A DNA stretch of 64,000 nt from an uncultured Tateyamaria sp. Lineage in GTDB: Bacteria; Pseudomonadota; Alphaproteobacteria; Rhodobacterales; Rhodobacteraceae. The DNA lies in NCBI RefSeq assembly GCF_947488715.1, contig NZ_CANLAG010000003.1, positions 434,001-498,000 on the forward strand. The letters run 5' to 3'. The translations under genes were made by a program, and so were the position numbers. The notes under the pieces are model-generated. The model searched no databases. It was not told where the DNA came from and worked only from the letters and a program-made list of their open reading frames with translations. Of this stretch, positions 28,053 through 36,981 are shown piece by piece (position 1 is the stretch's first letter; each line of letters opens with the position of its first letter).

Positions 28053-28076
28053 CCCGATATGAGACCCGATATGAGA
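28053..28076. repeat. Tandem duplication of a 12-base unit
   Basis: CCCGATATGAGA occurs twice in a row (28053-28064 and 28065-28076) in the short gap between the alpha-galactosidase stop and the SDR start. It lies just before the SDR ribosome site and widens the only real gap in this part of the operon. Confidence 0.85.
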
Positions 28077-28084
28077 GTTGAGCC

Positions 28085-28855
28085 ATGAAAGACATTGCCA
28101 CATTCCACGACCTTGCGGGGGCTTCGGTGTTCATCACCGGGGGCGGTGCCGGAATTGGTGCGGCCCTGAGCGAAGGGTTCATCGAGCAGGGGGCCAAGGT
28201 GGCCATTGTGGGCCGGTCGGATGCGACAGCGTTCTGTGACGAGATGGAGGCCAAGCACGGCGTGCGGCCGTTGTTCATGCAGTGCGACATCACCGATACC
28301 GACCTGTTGAAGGCGTGCATCGATCAGGCGGCCGAGGCGCATGGGCCCGTGACGGTGCTGGTCAACAACGCGGCCAATGACAAGCGGCATGCAACGCTGG
28401 ATGTGGACAGTGCGTTCTGGGATTGGATGATCGCTGTGAACTTCAAGGCGTACTTCTTTGCCTGTCAGGCGGTCATTCCGGGGATGCAGGCCGCGGGCGG
28501 CGGGTCGATCATCAATTTCTCGTCTGTGAGCTATATGATGGGGAATGCGGGCTATCCGATCTACACCGGGGCCAACAGTGGCATCAATGGCATGACCCGC
28601 AGCCTTGCGCGCGAGTTCGGGCCTGACAAGATCCGGGTGAACGCGCTGGCGCCGGGCTGGGTACTGACGCAGAAGCAGTTGGACATGTGGGCCACGCCCG
28701 AGGGTTTGGAGGCACATATGGAACGGCAGTGCCTGAAGGAGCATCTTGAGCCGCGCGATATCGTGGGGGCCACGTTGTTCATGGCGTCCGAGGCCAGCCG
28801 GATGATGACCGGGCAGGCCATGGTGATTGACGGCGGCGTGGTGGTGACGGGCTGA
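28085..28855 (+). CDS. SDR sugar dehydrogenase (probable galactose 1-dehydrogenase)
   Basis: 256 residues. Rossmann motif TGGGAGIGAALSEG, NNAAN in place of NNAG, Ser in IINFSSVSYM, and YPIYTGANSG where the usual Tyr-x3-Lys is Tyr-x3-Asn (YTGAN). It resembles bacterial xylose/galactose/arabinose 1-dehydrogenases of the SDR class. Next to a lactonase, KDGal kinase and aldolase it most likely oxidises galactose to galactonolactone, the first step of the De Ley-Doudoroff route. The Lys-to-Asn change is odd and worth checking. TGATG overlap with the next gene. Confidence 0.85.
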   Translation: MKDIATFHDLAGASVFITGGGAGIGAALSEGFIEQGAKVAIVGRSDATAFCDEMEAKHGVRPLFMQCDITDTDLLKACIDQAAEAHGPVTVLVNNAANDKRHATLDVDSAFWDWMIAVNFKAYFFACQAVIPGMQAAGGGSIINFSSVSYMMGNAGYPIYTGANSGINGMTRSLAREFGPDKIRVNALAPGWVLTQKQLDMWATPEGLEAHMERQCLKEHLEPRDIVGATLFMASEASRMMTGQAMVIDGGVVVTG

Positions 28856-29745
28856 TGGCGGATGTGGCGTGGATCGCGGTGGACTGGGGCACGACGCAGC
28901 TGCGCGCGTGGCTGATGGGCCGTGATGGCGTCGTGCTGGACCGTCGGCAATCAGGGCGCGGCATGGGCGGGCTGGACAGCGACGGGTTTCAGCCTGCGCT
29001 GCTGGCGCTGATCGGTGACGTGCTGCCCGCGCCCGTGCTGGCCTGCGGCATGGTCGGATCGCGGCAGGGCTGGCAAGAGGCCCCTTATGCCACCACCCCT
29101 TGCACCCCGCCGGGTGCCGCAGAGGCCGTGCAGGTACCTGACACCGATCTGAACGTGCGCATCCTGCCGGGTGTCAAACAGGACAGACCCGCCGACGTCA
29201 TGCGCGGCGAGGAGACCCAGATCGCGGGCTATCTGGCCACCTATCCGCAATTCGACGGCGTCATCTGCCTGCCGGGCACCCATACCAAGTGGGTGCATGT
29301 GAGCGCGGGCGAAATCGTCAGCTTTCGGACGGCCATGACGGGCGAGATGTTCTCGCTCCTCTCCACGCAATCGGTGCTGCGCCATTCGGTGGGCGGCGGC
29401 TGGGACAAGGCGAGCTTTGACGCGGGCGTTGATCAGGCGCTGTCGCGGCCAGAGGCGCTGGCCGCGTCGCTCTTTTCACTGCGGGCCGAAGGGTTGCTGG
29501 CCGGTCTCAACCCCGATGCCGCGCGCGCGCGTCTGTCGGGCCTTCTGATCGGGGCCGAACTGGCCGCGATGCGACCCTATTGGCTGGGCCAGCAGGTTGC
29601 GATGATCGGGGCCGAGGCGCTGAGCCGCGCCTATATCACCGCGCTGGAGGCGCAGGGCGTGCCGACCCACATGGCGGGCGTCGAGGAAATGACATTGGCA
29701 GGCCTGACCGCCGCCTACACCCAGATTTACGGAGAGGCCGCATGA
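28855..29745 (+). CDS. dgoK: 2-dehydro-3-deoxygalactonokinase
   Basis: 296 residues. ATP-dependent phosphorylation of 2-keto-3-deoxygalactonate to the 6-phosphate. DgoK family marks: IAVDWGTTQLRAWLM at the N-terminus, CGMVGSRQGW, GEETQIAGYL and CLPGTHTKWV, which form the sugar-kinase active site. The ATG overlaps the dehydrogenase stop (TGATG), and the end overlaps the aldolase gene (ATGA). Cytoplasmic. The upstream step, galactonate dehydratase, is not encoded nearby. Confidence 0.95.
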   Translation: MADVAWIAVDWGTTQLRAWLMGRDGVVLDRRQSGRGMGGLDSDGFQPALLALIGDVLPAPVLACGMVGSRQGWQEAPYATTPCTPPGAAEAVQVPDTDLNVRILPGVKQDRPADVMRGEETQIAGYLATYPQFDGVICLPGTHTKWVHVSAGEIVSFRTAMTGEMFSLLSTQSVLRHSVGGGWDKASFDAGVDQALSRPEALAASLFSLRAEGLLAGLNPDAARARLSGLLIGAELAAMRPYWLGQQVAMIGAEALSRAYITALEAQGVPTHMAGVEEMTLAGLTAAYTQIYGEAA

Positions 29746-30344
29746 GCCGAGAGATTATTGCCATCCTGCGGGGCATCACCCCGGATGAGGCCGCCCCGGT
29801 CGCAGACGCGCTGGTCGATGCCGGGATCATGCGGATCGAAGTGCCGCTGAACTCGCCCGACCCCTTTGACAGCATTGGCAAAATGCTGGACGCCCATGGC
29901 GATGCCGCGATGATCGGCGCGGGCACGGTTCTGGATGTGCGCGACGTCGAACGCCTGCACGAGATGGGCGCGCATATGGTGGTGTCACCCGATGCCAATG
30001 CCAGCGTGATCGTGGCCACGAAACAGGCGGGGATGCTGTCCTTTCCGGGGGTGATGACGCCCACCGAATGCTTTGCCGCGCTGCATGCGGGGGCGGATGG
30101 GCTGAAGCTGTTTCCTGCATCCCTCTTGGGTGTCGAGGGTCTGAAGGCCATTGGCGCGGTCCTGCCCAAGGGCACCAAGACCTATGCCGTGGGCGGTGTA
30201 GGGCCTGCAAATTTCGCGGAGTGGTTTGCCGCCGGTATCACCGGGTTTGGCATCGGATCGGCGCTGTTCAAGCCGGGGATGTCCGTGGCGGATGTGGCGA
30301 GCCGTGCCGCCGACATGGTCGCGGCCTACGACGCGGGCCAATGA
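29742..30344 (+). CDS. dgoA: 2-dehydro-3-deoxy-6-phosphogalactonate aldolase
   Basis: 200 residues. Splits KDPGal into pyruvate and glyceraldehyde-3-phosphate. KDPG/KDPGal aldolase fold: IIAILRGITPDEA at the start, MIGAGTVLDVRDVERL, then SFPGVMTPTE and DGLKLFPAS, where the Lys forms the Schiff base. ATG 29742 was chosen from the ATGA overlap with dgoK and the family start; the longer frame is the dgoK shadow. GAP released here joins glycolysis. Confidence 0.95.
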   Translation: MSREIIAILRGITPDEAAPVADALVDAGIMRIEVPLNSPDPFDSIGKMLDAHGDAAMIGAGTVLDVRDVERLHEMGAHMVVSPDANASVIVATKQAGMLSFPGVMTPTECFAALHAGADGLKLFPASLLGVEGLKAIGAVLPKGTKTYAVGGVGPANFAEWFAAGITGFGIGSALFKPGMSVADVASRAADMVAAYDAGQ

Positions 30345-31180
30345 CCGGCGCGCAGGTGGCGGTGTTCGACGACCAGCGCTGTGCGCTGGGCGAGGGGCCG
30401 ATCTGGCACCCTGAACGCAAAGCCTTGTTCTGGTTCGATATTCTGGGAAAGACGCTCTTTGCCAAGGGCGAGACGCGGCAGGCGTGGCAGTTTGACGAAT
30501 ATGTCTCTGCCGCCGGATGGGTCGACCATGACACGCTGTTGATGGCGTCGGCCACGGGGCTGTGGCGGTTTGATATTCCCACCGGCGCGCGCGATTTGGT
30601 TGTCGGGCTGGAGGCGGACAATGCGGTCACGCGGTCCAATGACGGGCGCGCCGATCCGCAAGGTGGTTTCTGGATCGGGACGATGGGTGTGGACGCAGAG
30701 CCGCACGCCGGGGCGATCTATCGGTTTTATCGCGGAGAGTTGCGGCAGCTCTTTGACCGGATCACGATATCCAACGCGATCTGTTTTGCCCCTGACGGGC
30801 GGACGGCCTATTTCACCGACACGTTTTCGCGGCGTATTCAGCGGGTTGCGCTGGATGCAGACGGCTGGCCCGTGGGCGCGCCGGAGGCGTTCATTGACCT
30901 GCGCGCCGACGGGTTGAACCCGGATGGCTGTGTGGTGGATGCGGGCGGAAACCTGTGGAACGCGCAATGGGGCGTGGGGCGCGTGGCCTGTTATGGTGCG
31001 GATGGCGCGTTCCTGCGCAGCATCGCCTTGCCCGCGAGCCAGACGACCTGTCCGGCCTTTGATGGCACGCGGATGTTTGTCACCTCTGCCGCGCAGGGGG
31101 TGGACGAGCCACAGGGCGGCATGACCTTTGAAATCGAGGCTGGCGTGATGGGCCAGCGGGAACATCAGGTGATCCTATGA
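30341..31180 (+). CDS. SMP-30/gluconolactonase family lactonase
   Basis: 279 residues. Six-bladed beta-propeller: the metal-binding Glu lies in CALGEGPIWHPE, Asn/Asp in SNDGRADPQGGFWIGTM, and Asp in GLNPDGCVVDAGGNLWNAQWG. It would open galactono-lactone made by the dehydrogenase, giving galactonate. ATGA overlaps tie it to dgoA before and the beta-galactosidase after. Assignment to galactonolactone is from context; the family also opens glucono- and arabinono-lactones. Confidence 0.9.
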   Translation: MTGAQVAVFDDQRCALGEGPIWHPERKALFWFDILGKTLFAKGETRQAWQFDEYVSAAGWVDHDTLLMASATGLWRFDIPTGARDLVVGLEADNAVTRSNDGRADPQGGFWIGTMGVDAEPHAGAIYRFYRGELRQLFDRITISNAICFAPDGRTAYFTDTFSRRIQRVALDADGWPVGAPEAFIDLRADGLNPDGCVVDAGGNLWNAQWGVGRVACYGADGAFLRSIALPASQTTCPAFDGTRMFVTSAAQGVDEPQGGMTFEIEAGVMGQREHQVIL

Positions 31181-33096
31181 AGCGGACCTTGGGCGTTTGT
31201 TATTACCCCGAACACTGGCCCGAGGCGCAGTGGGCCGAGGATGCGGCGCGCATGGCCGATCTGGGCCTGACATGGGTGCGCATTGGTGAGTTCGCGTGGA
31301 AGCGGATGGAGCCGGTGGAGGGCACTTATGAGTGGGGTTGGCTGGACCGCGCGATCGAGACATTGGGGGCCGCGGGGCTGAAGGTTGTGCTGGGCACGCC
31401 CACGGCCACGCCGCCGGCTTGGGTGGTGGCCAAGCATCCGGGCATGTTGCCTGTGGATGCAGAGGGGCGCGTGCGTGGTTACGGGTCGCGCCGGCATTAC
31501 TGTTTTTCCCATGCGGGATATCTGGAGGAATGTCGCCGGATCGTGACGGCGATGGCCAAGCGGTACGGGCGCAACGGGCACGTGGCGGCGTGGCAGACGG
31601 ACAATGAGTATAGCTGTCACGACACGGTGCTGAGCTATTCCGATGCCGCGCGCGATGCGTTCCGCGACTGGCTGCGGGCGCAGTTTCCGGGGGCGGGCAA
31701 TGACGGGGATATTGCGGCGCTGAACGCGGCCTGGGGCAATGTGTTCTGGTCGATGGACTACGACGACTTCGATCAGATTGGCCTGCCCAACCTGACCGTA
31801 ACGGAGGTGAACCCGGCGCATGCCCATGCGTTCCGGCGGTTTGCGTCCGATCAGGTGGTGGCGTTCAACCGGGCGCAGGTGGATATTCTGCGGGCCCATT
31901 CGGATGCGCCGATTGCGCATAACTACATGGGGCGGATCACGGATTTTGACCACTTCAAGGTGGGGGCGGATCTGGATATCGCGTCGTGGGATTCCTATCC
32001 TCTGGGGTTTCTGGAGGACCGTTCGGGGGCTGGTGACGCACATCAGCGCGCCTATGCGCGGCAGGGCGATCCGGATTTTCAGGCCTTTCACCATGATCTC
32101 TATCGTGCCGTGGGGCGCGAGGGTCGTTGGTGGGTGATGGAGCAGCAGCCCGGCCCGGTGAACTGGGCGCCGTACAATCCCGCCCCCTTGCCGGGCATGG
32201 TGCGGTTGTGGACGTGGGAAGCCTTTGCCCATGGGGCGGAGGCGGTGTGCTATTTCCGCTGGCGGCAGGCGCCCTTTGCGCAAGAGCAGATGCATGCGGG
32301 CCTGTTGCGCCCCGATTCCGCGGAGGCCGAGGCGTTTGGTGAGGCCCGGCAGGTGATGGCCGAGCTGGCAGGGGCGCCGGATGTGGAGGTGGCGCAGGCG
32401 CCCGTTGCGATCCTCTTTGACTACGATGCCGATGCGGCCTGGGCAGTGCAGCCGCATGGGGCGGGGCTGAGTTATTTCGGGCTGGTGTTCGACTGGTACC
32501 GGGCGTGCCGCAAGCTGGGGTTGTCGGTGGATATCGTGCCGGTGACGTGCCGCGATTTTGACTGGTATGACCTCGTGCTGGCGCCGGGGCTGATGCACAT
32601 GACGGACGACCTGAAAACTGCGCTGGAAGCGGCGGATGGTCAGGTGATTGTGGGGCCGCGGTCGGGCGCGCGGGATGCGCATTTCTGCATCCCTACACCT
32701 CTGCCACCTGCATGGCCCGCCAGTGATCTGGCCGTGTCACGGGTGCAGTCGATGCGGCCTGACATGCCGCTCGATGTGGCGGGCGGAGGTCAGGTCATTG
32801 GCTATCTCGAACAGCTCGAAGGTGGTGGCGATGTGGTCATGTCGACCGAAGACGGCGCACCGGTCGCGGTGCGCTGCGGCGCGGGCACGATCTATGTCGG
32901 CGGCTGGGGAGATGACACGGCCCACATGCGCTTGATTCGCGACCTTGCCCCAACGCTGACCACCGTTGAGATGCCCGAAGGCGTGCGGCGTCGGGCGACG
33001 GGGACAGAGCAGTTCTGGTTCAACTACGCGGCACATGACGTGGAAATCCAAGGTGAAATCGTGCCACCGGCAGGGGTCAAACGCACAAGCCTCTGA
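31177..33096 (+). CDS. Beta-galactosidase, GH42
   Basis: 639 residues. GH42 pattern: LGVCYYPEHWPEAQWAED at the start, acid/base Glu144 in WQTDNEYS, nucleophile Glu322 in VMEQQPGPVNW, followed by trimerisation (A5-like, about 390-590) and a small C-terminal beta domain. Cleaves beta-galactosides in the cytoplasm (no signal peptide). Together with the GH36 enzyme it lets the operon use both alpha- and beta-linked galactose. Last gene of the operon; a 53-base gap follows before the arsenic operon. Confidence 0.95.
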   Translation: MKRTLGVCYYPEHWPEAQWAEDAARMADLGLTWVRIGEFAWKRMEPVEGTYEWGWLDRAIETLGAAGLKVVLGTPTATPPAWVVAKHPGMLPVDAEGRVRGYGSRRHYCFSHAGYLEECRRIVTAMAKRYGRNGHVAAWQTDNEYSCHDTVLSYSDAARDAFRDWLRAQFPGAGNDGDIAALNAAWGNVFWSMDYDDFDQIGLPNLTVTEVNPAHAHAFRRFASDQVVAFNRAQVDILRAHSDAPIAHNYMGRITDFDHFKVGADLDIASWDSYPLGFLEDRSGAGDAHQRAYARQGDPDFQAFHHDLYRAVGREGRWWVMEQQPGPVNWAPYNPAPLPGMVRLWTWEAFAHGAEAVCYFRWRQAPFAQEQMHAGLLRPDSAEAEAFGEARQVMAELAGAPDVEVAQAPVAILFDYDADAAWAVQPHGAGLSYFGLVFDWYRACRKLGLSVDIVPVTCRDFDWYDLVLAPGLMHMTDDLKTALEAADGQVIVGPRSGARDAHFCIPTPLPPAWPASDLAVSRVQSMRPDMPLDVAGGGQVIGYLEQLEGGGDVVMSTEDGAPVAVRCGAGTIYVGGWGDDTAHMRLIRDLAPTLTTVEMPEGVRRRATGTEQFWFNYAAHDVEIQGEIVPPAGVKRTSL

Positions 33097-33118
33097 GGCG
33101 GGGCGCGCACTGTCACAT

Positions 33119-33142
33119 CTATTTCACAAAACCATGAAATAG
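33119..33142. promoter_or_regulatory. arsR: Inverted repeat, candidate ArsR operator
   Basis: Perfect 8-base arms CTATTTCA (33119-33126) and TGAAATAG (33135-33142) with an 8-base spacer, ending 7 bases before the ArsR-ArsC start. ArsR-family operators are inverted repeats with TTCA/TGAA cores placed like this, so the site is very likely the autoregulatory operator of the arsenic operon. Confidence 0.75.
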
Positions 33143-33149
33143 AGCGACC

Positions 33150-33980
33150 ATGTTGTTGAACCAATTGTCTATCCTGAGCCATCCCGAGCGGATGCGCGTG
33201 TTTCGCCTGCTGATGCGGCGATGTCCGGATGCCGTGCCTGCGGGAGAGATCGCGCGGGTGCTGGATCTGAAGCCCTCGACTACCTCGGCCTATCTGTCGG
33301 CGCTGTCCGGCGCAGGCCTGATCGGCCAACAGCGCGACGGCACATCGCGGCACTATGCGGTGCGGCTTGCCGGTGTGCGGGCACTGGTTGGGGACCTCTT
33401 TGCCGATTGCTGCAACGGGCGGCCTGATCTGTGTCCGCCCGGCGTGGTTGCCCCGTCCGGCGATGCCGACGGCGCGAGGGATGGCAAACAGAACGTCCTC
33501 TTTATTTGCACGGGCAACGCCGCCCGCTCGATCTTTGCCGAGGCGATTATGCGCGATGCGGCAGGCGACCGGTTCAACGTGTTTTCGGCGGGTACAAACC
33601 CGCAACCACGGCTGAACCCCATGGCCGTCGAGATGCTGCGGCAAAAGGGATTGGACACCGCCACATTGCGGGCCAAACACCTGTCGGAATTCCAGGCCGC
33701 CGACGCGCCAGTCATGGATTTCGTGTTCACGGTCTGCGACGCCGCCGCGAATGAGGAATGCCCGCCCTGGCACGGCCAACCCATTTCAGGTCATTGGGGC
33801 CTGCCTGATCCGGTCAAGGCCACTGGCACGGATGCAGAAAAGCGGCTGGCCTTTCAATCTGCTTATGGCGCGATACGCAACCGTATCGTCGCCTTTGCCG
33901 CGCTGCCGATGGAAACCCTGACGCGCGCCTCACTGCAACACGAGGTCGATGCGATCGGCCAAACGAAAGACGAGACATGA
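33150..33980 (+). CDS. ArsR repressor fused to arsenate reductase (ArsR-ArsC)
   Basis: 276 residues. Residues 1-85 are an ArsR winged helix ([22 protein letters not shown]). Then Cys87, Cys88 and Cys95 ([10 protein letters not shown]) form a CC-x6-C cluster like known As(III) sites. Residues 113-255 are a low-molecular-weight-phosphatase arsenate reductase: P-loop CTGNAARS (Cys120), redox cysteines 196 and 204 ([12 protein letters not shown]) and HWGLPDP. The protein would reduce arsenate and release the promoter on binding the arsenite produced. ATGA overlap with the GAPDH gene. Such fusions are known; both halves look intact. Confidence 0.92.
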   Translation: MLLNQLSILSHPERMRVFRLLMRRCPDAVPAGEIARVLDLKPSTTSAYLSALSGAGLIGQQRDGTSRHYAVRLAGVRALVGDLFADCCNGRPDLCPPGVVAPSGDADGARDGKQNVLFICTGNAARSIFAEAIMRDAAGDRFNVFSAGTNPQPRLNPMAVEMLRQKGLDTATLRAKHLSEFQAADAPVMDFVFTVCDAAANEECPPWHGQPISGHWGLPDPVKATGTDAEKRLAFQSAYGAIRNRIVAFAALPMETLTRASLQHEVDAIGQTKDET

Positions 33981-34969
33981 CGACATACGCGCTGAACGGC
34001 CTGGGCCGCATTGGGAAGCTGGCTCTGAAACCCTTGTTGGAGCGGGGATGTGACATCGCTTTTGTCAACGATGCGGTGGGCGATCCGGCGATGCACGCGC
34101 ATCTGTTGGAATTTGACACGGTGCATGGCCGCTGGGACGCTGCATTTGAGGCGGATGCGACAAGCATAAGCATCGATGGCACACGCATCCCGGCCTATGG
34201 CGTGAGCAAGATTGAGGAACTGCCGCTGGACGGTGTCGATGTGGTGATCGACTGTACCGGCGTGTTCAAGACCGAGGCCAAGTTGGCCCCCTATTTCGCC
34301 GCTGGGGTGAAGAAGGTTGTGGTGTCTGCGCCGGTCAAGGACGGCGATACGGCGAACATCGTTTATGGCGTCAACAACGAGGTCTATACCGGCCAACCCA
34401 TCGTCACGGCGGCGTCCTGTACAACCAACTGTCTGGCACCGGTGGTCAAGGTCATCCACGAAGGTTTGGGAATCAAACATGGCTCGATCACCACGATCCA
34501 TGACGTGACCAACACACAGACCATCGTGGACCGTCCGGCCAAGGATCTGCGGCGCGCGCGTTCGGCGTTGAACTCATTGATCCCGACAACCACGGGATCG
34601 GCGACTGCGATCACGCTGATTTACCCCGACCTCAAGGGCAAGCTGAATGGCCATGCGGTGCGAGTGCCGCTGTTGAATGCGTCGCTGACTGATTGTGTGT
34701 TCGAGGTGGCCCGCGAAACCACCGCCGAAGAGGTGAACGCGATGTTCAAGGCGGCGTCCGAAGGGCCGTTGCAGGGTATTTTGGGCTATGAAACGCGCCC
34801 GCTTGTGTCGACCGACTATGTGAATGACGCACGTTCCTCGATTGTTGATGCGCCTTCGACTATGGTCGTCAACGGTACACAGGTGAAGGTCTATGCCTGG
34901 TACGACAATGAATGGGGTTACGCGCACCGTCTTGTGGATGTGGCGCAAATGGTTGGGGAAAGTCTTTGA
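33977..34969 (+). CDS. gapdh: Glyceraldehyde-3-phosphate dehydrogenase (arsenate-operon type)
   Basis: 330 residues. Type I GAPDH with the N-terminal NAD site [21 protein letters not shown] and catalytic Cys148 in [10 protein letters not shown]. In ars operons this enzyme uses arsenate in place of phosphate to make 1-arseno-3-phosphoglycerate, which ArsJ exports. The placement between ArsR-ArsC and an ArsJ-like gene supports that role over glycolysis. The [12 protein letters not shown] start differs from typical housekeeping GFGRIGR. Overlaps both neighbours. Confidence 0.93.
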   Translation: MTTYALNGLGRIGKLALKPLLERGCDIAFVNDAVGDPAMHAHLLEFDTVHGRWDAAFEADATSISIDGTRIPAYGVSKIEELPLDGVDVVIDCTGVFKTEAKLAPYFAAGVKKVVVSAPVKDGDTANIVYGVNNEVYTGQPIVTAASCTTNCLAPVVKVIHEGLGIKHGSITTIHDVTNTQTIVDRPAKDLRRARSALNSLIPTTTGSATAITLIYPDLKGKLNGHAVRVPLLNASLTDCVFEVARETTAEEVNAMFKAASEGPLQGILGYETRPLVSTDYVNDARSSIVDAPSTMVVNGTQVKVYAWYDNEWGYAHRLVDVAQMVGESL

Positions 34970-35688
34970 AGTTACGGAATATATTGTCGGCTTTGGCCGC
35001 GCTCGCCTGGGGAACTGCGGCCGTGGGTCAGCAACCGATGGGCATCGTCTATGAGACGAATGGGGTCAAAGCCATTGATGTGGTGTTTCTGGGGTGCAAG
35101 ACGAACAATCTCTTCGAAGCGCCTAGGGCGGAGTGTAGCGTCAGTGACGGCACCAAACCCAGCGGTTTCGTTGTGGTTGAACCGTCGGCGGCGGCGCTGG
35201 TGCAGGAACCTGCCGGTCTGGAGATGACCCTGACTGTGCGGAATGCGAACGTGGGGACGCCCGCGTTCAGCGATGTCATGGCTTACACCGTCGCGGATAC
35301 GCCGGCCAATACCGCGACGCTGGGTCGTCTCGGGCTGGGGCCCAAGCCGGAGGCGCAGGTTGTTCCAACCCTCGCCGGGATGGCCGGTTTGTGGCATCGC
35401 GACAACAGCACGGATGCGTTTATCATCCACCGAAATTCGGCGGGCTTTCGCTATGACCTTGGCGGCATGGTCAACTTTTTTGTGGCTATCGACGTACGGT
35501 CAGGCAACTGCTCGGGGCATCCGCGTGTTGCGCATCACATCGTGGCGGAGTTCAAACAGGCCGATGGTGGCCCGCAGTGTTGGGACATCGAGGGGTTCAC
35601 CGGTGACACGCTTGTGGTGACGCGGCGCACGCTCGCGACGCGCACGGGGCGTGGCACGACGGCGGTTTACCGGCGTCAAAAGAACTGA
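34966..35688 (+). CDS. Small exported hypothetical protein in the arsenic operon
   Basis: 240 residues from a TTG at 34966 that overlaps the GAPDH stop (TTGA) and has GGGGAAAG before it. The first 20 residues form a signal peptide ([18 protein letters not shown]). The mature part has no recognised domain; cysteines occur at CKTNN, AECSV, NCSGH and QCWD. It lies between gapdh and arsJ, so it may be made during arsenic stress, perhaps in the periplasm. Function unknown. An earlier in-frame start at 34912 lies inside gapdh and was not used. Confidence 0.75.
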   Translation: MKLRNILSALAALAWGTAAVGQQPMGIVYETNGVKAIDVVFLGCKTNNLFEAPRAECSVSDGTKPSGFVVVEPSAAALVQEPAGLEMTLTVRNANVGTPAFSDVMAYTVADTPANTATLGRLGLGPKPEAQVVPTLAGMAGLWHRDNSTDAFIIHRNSAGFRYDLGGMVNFFVAIDVRSGNCSGHPRVAHHIVAEFKQADGGPQCWDIEGFTGDTLVVTRRTLATRTGRGTTAVYRRQKN

Positions 35689-35712
35689 CGACTGAGGCGC
35701 AAGAGGTTCGAC

Positions 35713-36981
35713 ATGCCTGTCACGGAACGCCCTGCGGGGTTTGCCGCCTATGTGGCGGTCACAGCGGCCTATTGGGCGTTCATGCTGACCGATGGGGCGT
35801 TGCGGATGTTGGTGCTTTTGCATTTCAACAGCCTCGGGTTTTCGCCGGTTCAGTTGGCGTATCTCTTTGTTTTATATGAGATCGCGGGGGTTGTGACCAA
35901 CCTGAGCGCGGGTTGGATCGCGGCGCGGTTTGGATTGACCACGACCCTATATGCCGGGTTGGGATTGCAGGTTCTGGCGTTGGTTGCGCTGGCGCAGTTG
36001 GACCCCGCGTGGTCAGTTGCGGCATCGGTTGTGTTTGTGATGGCCGTGCAGGGCGTGTCGGGCGTGGCCAAGGACCTGGCCAAGATGTCGTCGAAGTCGG
36101 CAGTCAAGCTGCTCGCGCCCGAGGGCGATGGGCTGTTTCGCTGGGTGGCTTTGCTGACAGGGTCAAAGAACGCGGTGAAGGGGTTCGGGTTCCTGCTGGG
36201 GGCGGCGGCGCTGGGTCTGTTTGGCTTTGTGCCAAGCGTTCTGGGGATGGCTGTGGTGCTGGGTGTGATCCTTGTGGCGGTGTTGGTGCGGATGCCGCCT
36301 GGTCTGCCTGCGGGGCGCAAAGATGCAAAGTTCCGGGATGTTTTGTCGAGCAATCCGCGTGTGAATTGGCTGAGTTCCGCGCGCGTGTTCCTGTTCGGGG
36401 CGCGGGACGTGTGGTTTGTGGTGGGCATACCGATCTATTTCTATTCCGTCCTCAGCGATGGCAGTCCCGAAGGGCAACGCGCGGCGTTTTTCATGATCGG
36501 GGTCTTTATGGCGATTTGGGTGATCCTGTACGGCGCCGTACAGGCGCGCGCGCCAACGCTGTTACGCAGCCATGCGCGGTCGGCGCAGGAGTTAGCGGGT
36601 TCGGCGCGGTTCTGGGTTGGTACGCTGGTCTTTGTGCCGGCAGTGCTGGCGCTGGCGGTCTGGCTGGTGGGGCAGCCGACATGGTGGCTGACCACCTTGG
36701 TGGTTGTCGGGCTGCTTGTATTTGGCGTGCTCTTTGCGCTCAACTCGGCGCTGCATTCCTATTTGATCCTTGCGTTCACCAGTGCCGAACGGGTCACGAT
36801 GGACGTGGGGTTTTACTATATGGCGAACGCGGCTGGACGTCTGATCGGGACGGTTCTGTCGGGGCTGACCTATCAGTTGGGCGGTCTGCCTTTGTGCCTT
36901 GGTACGGCTGCGGTGATGATCGCGCTCAGTTGGGTGAGCATTGGGCGCATCAGCGGTGGCGCGTCAACCAGCCCAGCGTAG
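35713..36981 (+). CDS. arsJ: ArsJ-type organoarsenical efflux MFS transporter
   Basis: 422 residues with about 12 membrane segments. The sequence LTDGALRMLVLLHFNSLGFSP and, later, GVAKDLAKMSSKSAVK plus LLTGSKNAVKGFGF are characteristic of ArsJ. It exports 1-arseno-3-phosphoglycerate, which breaks down outside to arsenate, making a net arsenate pump with the GAPDH. No arsenite pump (ArsB/Acr3) is seen nearby. The last 32 bases overlap the convergent hyi gene. Confidence 0.92.
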   Translation: MPVTERPAGFAAYVAVTAAYWAFMLTDGALRMLVLLHFNSLGFSPVQLAYLFVLYEIAGVVTNLSAGWIAARFGLTTTLYAGLGLQVLALVALAQLDPAWSVAASVVFVMAVQGVSGVAKDLAKMSSKSAVKLLAPEGDGLFRWVALLTGSKNAVKGFGFLLGAAALGLFGFVPSVLGMAVVLGVILVAVLVRMPPGLPAGRKDAKFRDVLSSNPRVNWLSSARVFLFGARDVWFVVGIPIYFYSVLSDGSPEGQRAAFFMIGVFMAIWVILYGAVQARAPTLLRSHARSAQELAGSARFWVGTLVFVPAVLALAVWLVGQPTWWLTTLVVVGLLVFGVLFALNSALHSYLILAFTSAERVTMDVGFYYMANAAGRLIGTVLSGLTYQLGGLPLCLGTAAVMIALSWVSIGRISGGASTSPA

